From Branchiostoma belcheri (taxonomy: Eukaryota; Chordata; Leptocardii; Amphioxiformes; Branchiostomatidae), in NCBI RefSeq assembly GCF_001625305.1, contig NW_017803912.1:62001-126000 (forward strand): a DNA stretch of 64,000 nt. Reading direction: 5' to 3'. The translations under genes and the position numbers were made by a program. Positions 60,401 to 64,000 of the stretch are shown piece after piece. Every line of letters begins with the position of its first letter. The stretch's first letter is position 1. The notes under the pieces were generated by a model that had not been told where the DNA came from, searched no databases, and saw only the letters and a list, made by a program, of their open reading frames with translations.

Positions 60401-60938
60401 TCTCAAGTTATCGTGTTTACAGACAGACAGACAGACACACATACACACATACACGAACGCCTCTGAAAACATAACCTTCTTGGCGAAGGTAACAAACACA
60501 CACAAACACAGACACAAACACGCACACGTACACACACGGGGATCAAGACACGCACGCACCCGCACACATACATTTGTGTACGCACAGACAAGCAAAAATG
60601 AGTTAAAGTTAAGTTAAGTTAGAAAGTGACATTACAGAGAAAAAGCAAATAAAAAGTACAGGCGATTACAAATCTAACATTGATCTTACCCTTCTGTAGT
60701 TGTAGATTTCTCCGTTGAAGCACAACCATATATGGGGATATCTGTGGACTCTCATTGGCTGCATGCCATAGGTGTCACCCACGATGGCCAATCGGTGGAA
60801 GCCGAAGCAGCAGTTCTTGAAGTGGTTGATGTTCTCGAGACGGAAACAGTCGGGCCCACGGTGTCCAATCCTGAGCGCACTGGCGCACTGCTTGAACACA
60901 TCCTCATCACTGCCAAATATCGCCCATATGCCACACAT
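48188..60938 (-). CDS. ASNS: Asparagine synthetase (glutamine-hydrolysing), complete, 11 coding exons
   Basis: Makes asparagine from aspartate, glutamine and ATP in the cytosol. Coding exons in transcript order: 60938-60690, 58670-58524, 57165-57075, 55806-55627, 54641-54546, 53321-53194, 51689-51563, 50570-50458, 49568-49468, 49341-49104, 48388-48188. All junctions are GT-AG, the phases agree, and they total 1671 nt (556 residues; human ASNS has 561). The protein begins MCGIW, so Cys2 is free as the N-terminal nucleophile of the class II glutaminase. Residues 1 to about 205 are the glutaminase domain. SGGLDSS at 254-260 is the PP-loop that binds ATP, and SGEGSDE near 359-365 and the ELRVPFLDH block belong to the synthetase domain. 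An acceptor at 60946, just upstream of the ATG, implies at least one 5' non-coding exon. The 8th exon's donor is the least certain junction (GTACAT used rather than GTGTAC, to keep frame). The introns are full of MITEs, SINEs and LINE pieces. Confidence 0.97.
49104..49341 (-). CDS. ASNS: ASNS coding exon 10 (residues 411-490)
   Basis: It encodes [41 protein letters not shown] and LQEYVEEQ, the conserved C-terminal half of the synthetase domain. Reading on past the GTGACT donor gives a stop after three residues, so splicing to exon 11 is required. Confidence 0.95.
49468..49568 (-). CDS. ASNS: ASNS coding exon 9 (residues 378-410)
   Basis: It encodes [23 protein letters not shown], matching human [22 protein letters not shown]. 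Acceptor ATCTATAG, donor GTAAGC, phase 2. Confidence 0.93.
49776..49935 (+). repeat. Dispersed repeat, internally deleted copy in an ASNS intron
   Basis: TTAGACTTTGGCCCCCCTGG joins directly to ATTATTTGGCGAAGGCATGA. Confidence 0.5.
50190..50447 (+). mobile_element. LINE 3' tail, same family as 24563-25008
   Basis: Shares TATGTCACAGGGAGCTTTG and GGCGATATGCTAACCTGTA with the copy at 24.6 kb and ends in ATGAA repeats. Inserted just downstream of ASNS exon 8. Confidence 0.65.
50458..50570 (-). CDS. ASNS: ASNS coding exon 8 (residues 340-377)
   Basis: It encodes [18 protein letters not shown] and [12 protein letters not shown], the synthetase active-site region. The stronger-looking GTGTAC donor at 50459 would shift the frame into exon 9. 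GTACAT, two bases further on, keeps phase 0 and gives FNKAG-APSAEEA, so the exon is taken to end at 50458. Confidence 0.88.
51126..51520. mobile_element. PIF/Harbinger-type MITE, family III, in an ASNS intron
   Basis: Ends GGCCATGTTGATTTGATTA and AATCAACATAGCC, flanked by CAA on both sides; 42 bp from coding exon 7. Confidence 0.8.
51563..51689 (-). CDS. ASNS: ASNS coding exon 7 (residues 298-339)
   Basis: It encodes [12 protein letters not shown] and [17 protein letters not shown], corresponding to human VADHIGSEHYEV and VIFSLETYDITTVRASV. Donor GTCAGT, phase 1. A Harbinger-type MITE lies 42 bp downstream in the intron. Confidence 0.94.
51716..52372 (+). mobile_element. MITE, family IV, rearranged, in an ASNS intron
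   Basis: A short duplicated left piece (51716-51805) precedes a copy starting GGCCGTGTTTATGTGAAG at 51808; the right end meets a SINE. Confidence 0.62.
52377..52630 (+). mobile_element. tRNA-derived SINE in an ASNS intron
   Basis: GGGGTCGTATGGCGTAGCGG, GGTTCGAGTC, the CACCGATCTTGTGCCC body and a GGAATAAAAAAAA end. Confidence 0.75.
52787..53170. mobile_element. PIF/Harbinger-type MITE, family III, in an ASNS intron
   Basis: Flanked by TAA on both sides; 23 bp from coding exon 6. Confidence 0.8.
53194..53321 (-). CDS. ASNS: ASNS coding exon 6 (residues 255-297), ATP PP-loop
   Basis: It completes SGGLDSS, the ATP-pyrophosphatase loop, and continues with [21 protein letters not shown], close to human [20 protein letters not shown]. 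The donor is GTATGG. A MITE ends 23 bp from the donor. Confidence 0.94.
53455..54170 (-). repeat. Dispersed repeat, reverse partial copy in an ASNS intron
   Basis: Shares GGCCCAAACTCATGTCACTT and the ACAGACAGACAGAC end. Confidence 0.6.
54546..54641 (-). CDS. ASNS: ASNS coding exon 5 (residues 223-254)
   Basis: It encodes the helix [17 protein letters not shown] that leads into the PP-loop; human has [17 protein letters not shown]. Acceptor TTCTAG, donor GTAGGC. The intron splits the SGGLDSS motif after its first glycine base. Confidence 0.93.
54680..55060. repeat. Dispersed repeat in an ASNS intron, same as 22826-23120
   Basis: Shares long identical blocks with 22826-23120, about 60 bp longer. 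Confidence 0.6.
55394..55556 (-). mobile_element. tRNA-derived SINE in an ASNS intron, same strand as the gene
   Basis: The minus strand gives GTGGCACAACGGTTAGAGCG and GGTTCGATACTC; truncated body. Confidence 0.65.
55627..55806 (-). CDS. ASNS: ASNS coding exon 4 (residues 163-222) with poly-Asp run
   Basis: This 180-nt exon links the glutaminase and synthetase domains and holds the conserved [19 protein letters not shown]. It carries a run of five aspartates encoded by repeated GAT/GAC codons, absent from the human enzyme, which looks like a small trinucleotide expansion in a surface loop. Phase 1 at both ends, donor GTAAGT. Confidence 0.93.
55979..56260 (+). mobile_element. tRNA-derived SINE with intact A and B boxes
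   Basis: GGTGGTGTAGTGGTTAGAGC and GGTTCGATTCC are intact polymerase III boxes, followed by GACGTTGTGCCCTTGGG and CACTCCACCCAGGTG. The head resembles a real tRNA but runs into the SINE body. Confidence 0.7.
56345..57065 (+). mobile_element. LINE 3' end with C-terminal zinc-knuckle
   Basis: It encodes [26 protein letters not shown] and YDDIRNQLF, a CxxC...H...C pattern typical of LINE C-termini. The 3' UTR reads GCAATTAGCCCTCGGGC...TTTGCAATAAAC. Lies in an ASNS intron. Confidence 0.7.
57075..57165 (-). CDS. ASNS: ASNS coding exon 3 (residues 133-162)
   Basis: It encodes [13 protein letters not shown] and [11 protein letters not shown], the conserved end of the glutaminase core. The donor is GTGAGT, phase 1. 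The assembly gap (57449-57963) lies in the intron just upstream, so no coding sequence is lost. Confidence 0.94.
57391..57425. repeat. (AT)n microsatellite next to the assembly gap
   Basis: TA run just before the gap, the likely cause of the assembly break. Confidence 0.9.
57449..57963. other. Assembly gap (N)
   Basis: 515 undetermined bases in the intron between ASNS coding exons 2 and 3. Confidence 1.
58524..58670 (-). CDS. ASNS: ASNS coding exon 2 (residues 84-132)
   Basis: This 49-codon exon, phase 0 at both ends, encodes the glutaminase-domain block with [10 protein letters not shown] and [12 protein letters not shown]. The human counterpart has DGEIILHLY and LDGVFAFVLLDT. The acceptor TTGCAG and the GTGTGT donor are in place. 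Confidence 0.94.
58689..59465. mobile_element. PIF/Harbinger-type MITE, family I variant, carrying a hairpin array
   Basis: Ends GGCCACACCAAGTAAATTTT and TTTACTTGGTGTGGCC, flanked by TAA. The interior is replaced by other sequence including the array at 58971-59295. Lies 19 bp upstream of ASNS coding exon 2. Confidence 0.72.
58971..59295. repeat. Array of eight near-palindromes that is itself inverted
   Basis: Eight cores of TGACAGGACGATCCTGTCA or close variants recur about every 41 bp. The spacers read one way up to about 59098 and in reverse complement afterwards, and the outer edges (GCCTGAGGCTATTG / CAATAGCCACAGGC) pair too. The whole can fold as a hairpin of hairpins. Confidence 0.85.
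59602..60492 (-). repeat. Dispersed ~900-bp repeat, reverse copy in an ASNS intron
   Basis: Matches 36548-37466 in reverse, from ATACCTTCGCCAAATGATG to ATAACCTTCTTGGCGAAGG. Confidence 0.65.
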
Positions 60939-60945
60939 GTTGCAC
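60690..60945 (-). CDS. ASNS: ASNS exon with start codon (residues 1-83)
   Basis: The exon follows an acceptor (CTCCATAG) at 60946, and the ATG lies 7 nt inside, at 60938-60936. It encodes [12 protein letters not shown], then the HRGPD and [11 protein letters not shown] blocks, and ends in [11 protein letters not shown], all close to human ASNS. The donor is GTAAGA, phase 0. A possible upstream non-coding exon ends at a GTAAAT donor at 61029, which would give an intron of 84 bp; this is inference only. Confidence 0.95.
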
Positions 60946-61105
60946 CTATGGAGTGAAATAAAAAAAAAATATGAAAAGTCGCACATTCAAATTGGAATCC
61001 CATGCTCTGCTGAACTACAGTGTATTTACCTGCATGACATCCTACGGACACCACAAAACAGATGAGAACACCTGAAAAAAGATTCCAGATTTTTTTAACA
61101 TCTAA

Positions 61106-61494
61106 GGCCATGTTGATTTGATTATATGGATGACATCCGCGCGCGCATGAATTTTCGGCCGTTTAAAAAAAAAGTTTTCAACCAAACTGTAAATCGTACA
61201 AAACAGTTGCAAAATGAGCAAAAATATACCGTAAGTTACAAAAAAATAAGTAAAAACTATACCAATGTTGTAGAATGCCAAAATCAAACGAAAAAAGACG
61301 AAATTGTAAGGAAATGAACTTGAAGATTAGATTTTTCGCCAAACCAAATTCTGTCCCATTTGTTCAACCCTCATGACCACGTAGATTTCATAATGAAAAC
61401 AACTTTTTTTTTGCAAATTTTTTTTTATTCACACGCGCGCATCAGTTTTGGGGCTCCCAGAGGATGTCATCCATATAATCAAATCAACATGGCC
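61106..61494. mobile_element. PIF/Harbinger-type MITE, family III, upstream of ASNS
   Basis: Flanked by TAA on both sides; about 160 bp upstream of the first coding exon's acceptor. Confidence 0.8.
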
Positions 61495-61667
61495 TAAGTG
61501 ACATCAAAACAGTGAGGACTAACTTCAATATGACCTGCCTCAAATAGGTGGACTTTCATTTATGATATACACATTGCTCCCAGTATGTACTGGCTGCCTG
61601 TTGCAGTGCAATAGTGCCACCTATTGAACTACCGGAGAACTGCAGAATGATACCTGAGTTTTCCTTA

Positions 61668-61802
61668 GGCCACACCGCCTTAATTTTATGGATGGCATCC
61701 TCTGAAGACCCCCAAATTAGTCGCGCGGGCGAAAAAAAATTCCGGCCAAAAATAAAAATGCTACTAAACCACAGGAATACGAAGCTGGTATTGTGAAATT
61801 TT
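61668..61802. mobile_element. PIF/Harbinger-type MITE, family II, cut by a LINE
   Basis: Left half only (GGCCACACCGCCTTAATTTT...); the CR1-like LINE follows directly. Confidence 0.6.
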
Positions 61803-64000
61803 ACAAGATGGCCGCCATGTACGGACGCCTGTCACAGGAGCTCCGTAGCTGAAATGTTTTAGAGCTAGTTACAACTGCCTTATGCACATAGTTGATAATA
61901 TCTAGAGAAGTCTGAGTACCACAGATATCATAAACTTGGACTATGCCAGAGGAATCGGCAAGGAACCACCCAGATGGCTGGAAACATCAACACCAGAGCG
62001 TCGACCCGGTCAAAAACAACGAAATGGTGGAACGTCCCAGCGTCTAAGGTACCGGCCGACGAAACCCTACACATGGACTACGATGACTGCGCGAAAACCA
62101 GCCCTTGTGACACAAAGTTTGCTACGACAACTGACAGAGTCCAAATCTCGATCGATGTTTGCAAAATGCGCTACAATGAGGAATATGGCAAACAAAATGG
62201 CCAAAAAGTGGAGTGGAAACAGACGAGCTCTGCCGAGGTCCTAGTCATCACGGAGCGGAAAACAACAAACGGAAAAGACGAAGACGTATGTGTACTTTCC
62301 ATTCATTTTTGGAAGAACGGTACTGTTATGATCGAAGAAAAAAAAGTTGACGAAACTCTGAAAAGTAGCAGACAAGATGGCGACCCAAGCCAAGTTGACG
62401 CTGCCGGAAACGAGGCTACCGACACCGTAAGTTCCTCTACCGCCATACCTCAAGGCCTTGGTCAAGGTAAGCAGTATGGTGAGCACGATGCCGTATCTAT
62501 GACTAGTAACAACTCGGAGGAAACACCGATCAAACTCCCAGTTCGCACGCCACAGAACAAGAGTAGACTCAGGAAAGTTGTTCAGAACCTGATCAGCCCT
62601 TTTAGCAGATCACAATCAGAGCTGACGCCAAACACAGACAAGACCCCTGGCGTGGACGTGCACACCTCACCCTCCACCGAACATATCTCTAAGGATATTC
62701 AGGAACACTATACTAATCTCGTGGACCTGGTAAACACCCTACAGACGGACATGAACGCTTTAAAGGAGGAACAAACCCAACAAAAAGGTGACTTTGAAAA
62801 AGAATTGAAATCTCTCACCTCGTATTCACGCGCATTGAAAAGCCAGTTGGATGCAGAACAGAAAAATACAATACAATGAAAGGAAGAATGCCGAAAGTCA
62901 GCAAAATGAAGAAATGGCCACCCTCACAGCTAGGTGCGAATCTCTTCAATCTCTGGCGGAAACTCAACAACAACAGATCTCAGAACTACAGAAAGAAGTA
63001 AATTCTCTCCACCTCTCTCTCGCGCTTTCAAAGGCAAGATCGTCGACAGAGTCCTCCTCCTGCGATAACTATCCGAGCACAGGACAGAATCCAAACTCTA
63101 AGAACAATTATAGCAACAAAACTACTAGTATCACCATTGAAGGAGAGAATGCAGACACACAGTATGCAAATGACAAGACAGAAAAAGATGAGACACTACC
63201 TGGCCTTGAAGCGACACAACCACGTCCAGTTAGCCGACATGAGGAACAACTGGTTCAAGTAGAGGACTCGAGGGAGATTAGGATATACACGGACTCTATC
63301 TGGAAAGCAGTCAACACAGCTAGGATGTTCCCTCGCCGCTCCACCAGCAAGGTCAAAGCCTCTACTATAAGCAATGCAACCCAACAACTGAAGCAAGTAA
63401 ATGACCCGGGAACAGCCTACGCCATACTTCATGTAGGATCAAATGATTTGGACAACAGTCAGCATGAAGACTCCTCCGTCGAAGTCTGTTTGGAGAAAAC
63501 AGAAGAACTAGTCTCTCACGCCAAGGCATCATTCCCAAATGCCACGATCGTGCTGTCACAAGTACTGCCGCGCGGACATGACCTCCACTCCAACCTAAAC
63601 AAAAACATCAAGAACTATAACCAATCAGTTCTACAGCTGACCAGAGATGACGACAAAATCATCTATGTTCGCCACAAGAAACTGTCTACAAGTAGACATC
63701 TCTACAAGCACGACGGCATTCACCTGGATGACGTCACAGGGATAAGCCTTCTAGTTGCAGATGTGAAACAAACCCTTCGTACTGTAGACGTGAAACAACC
63801 CCCTAGTACTGCAGAGGGCACATCCCGCGACAGCCGACAAAGACCACAAGACACACAGCTTGTAACAACACCCCAAGCACGACAAGGTCAAAGGCTGCCA
63901 GCACAAACAAGGTCCCAAGGCACATACCAACCCCAGTACCAACCCCAGTACCGTGCTCAGGACAGTGGCCAGCGGACACGCCGAGAGGATCACCACTACA
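61803..64000 (+). mobile_element. CR1-like LINE, 5' part, running off the window
   Basis: It begins inside a Harbinger-type MITE copy (61668-61802) and holds a 5' UTR of about 170 bp and ORF1. The reverse transcriptase would lie beyond the window end. Confidence 0.75.
61974..64000 (+). CDS. CR1-like LINE ORF1 with SGNH-esterase domain, one frameshift, C-terminus off window
   Basis: The ORF starts MAGNINTRASTRSKTTKWW. The first frame runs 61974-62879 (301 residues): a charged N-terminal part, a Ser/Thr-rich stretch, then a coiled coil (about 255-300). A one-base surplus near the A-run at 62850 shifts the frame; coding continues from ERKNAESQQ in the next frame to the window end. The second part holds SGNH-hydrolase blocks: YTDSIW with the presumed serine near 63295, HVGSNDL near 63430, and HDGIHLDD near 63710, which supplies the Asp/His pair. 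Esterase-bearing ORF1 proteins are known in CR1-group LINEs. The C-terminal region is Gln/Pro-rich. Confidence 0.75.

Noticed and set aside
60752-61111. Upstream open frame MALDVKKIWNLF with a hydrophobic stretch before ASNS exon 1
   Set aside because: It overlaps the exon in another frame and begins within 10 bp of a MITE; the true ASNS start is MCGIW, required for the free Cys2.

Overview
The window reads as genomic DNA of an invertebrate deuterostome, most likely a cephalochordate (amphioxus). Four things support this: intron-rich genes with GT-AG junctions, an animal-type asparagine synthetase very close to the vertebrate enzyme, a death-effector-domain gene, and a very dense load of small non-autonomous DNA transposons, tRNA-derived SINEs and 5'-truncated CR1/L2-group LINEs. 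The species is inferred, not proven. There is one assembly gap of about 515 N (57449-57963). I recognised no LTR retroelement, retrovirus or Polinton.

Five protein-coding genes can be supported. (1) 21014-22810, minus strand, three coding exons: a 156-residue secreted precursor with a ten-cysteine, arginine-rich core, a Lys-Arg site, and then an acidic pair of EF-hands. (2) 29705-34580, plus strand, five coding exons: a 361-residue protein with a DEDD-like death effector domain followed by a two-helix membrane anchor. (3) and (4) About 38635-39544 and 44864-46202, minus strand: two tandem paralogues encoding small secreted basic peptides, each with a 5' non-coding exon. (5) 48188-60945, minus strand, eleven coding exons: complete asparagine synthetase (ASNS, 556 residues) with consistent splice phases throughout.

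Layout. 1-20.9 kb is almost entirely repeats: PIF/Harbinger-type MITEs with TWA target duplications, foldback elements, SINEs and microsatellites. 21-24.3 kb holds the EF-hand precursor gene, and an upstream minisatellite repeats the sequence around its start codon. 24.5-29.6 kb is again repeats plus some unassigned sequence. 29.7-35.3 kb is the death-effector gene, followed by a broken LINE reverse transcriptase (35.4-36.5 kb) and another dispersed repeat. 38.6-47.6 kb is a segmental duplication carrying the two peptide genes. One copy gained a LINE tail and a piggyBac-type element that has a second copy of itself inserted inside; the other gained a different MITE. 48.2-61 kb is ASNS, with four of the five copies of one Harbinger MITE family lying in or beside the gene, three of them within 45 bp of a coding exon. 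61.8-64 kb is the 5' part of a CR1-like LINE whose ORF1 carries an SGNH-esterase domain.

The five genes do not form an obvious pathway. The observations most worth following are the membrane-anchored death-effector protein, the cysteine-rich/EF-hand precursor with its repeated start region, the peptide-gene pair, and the empty-site evidence that orders several transposon insertions.
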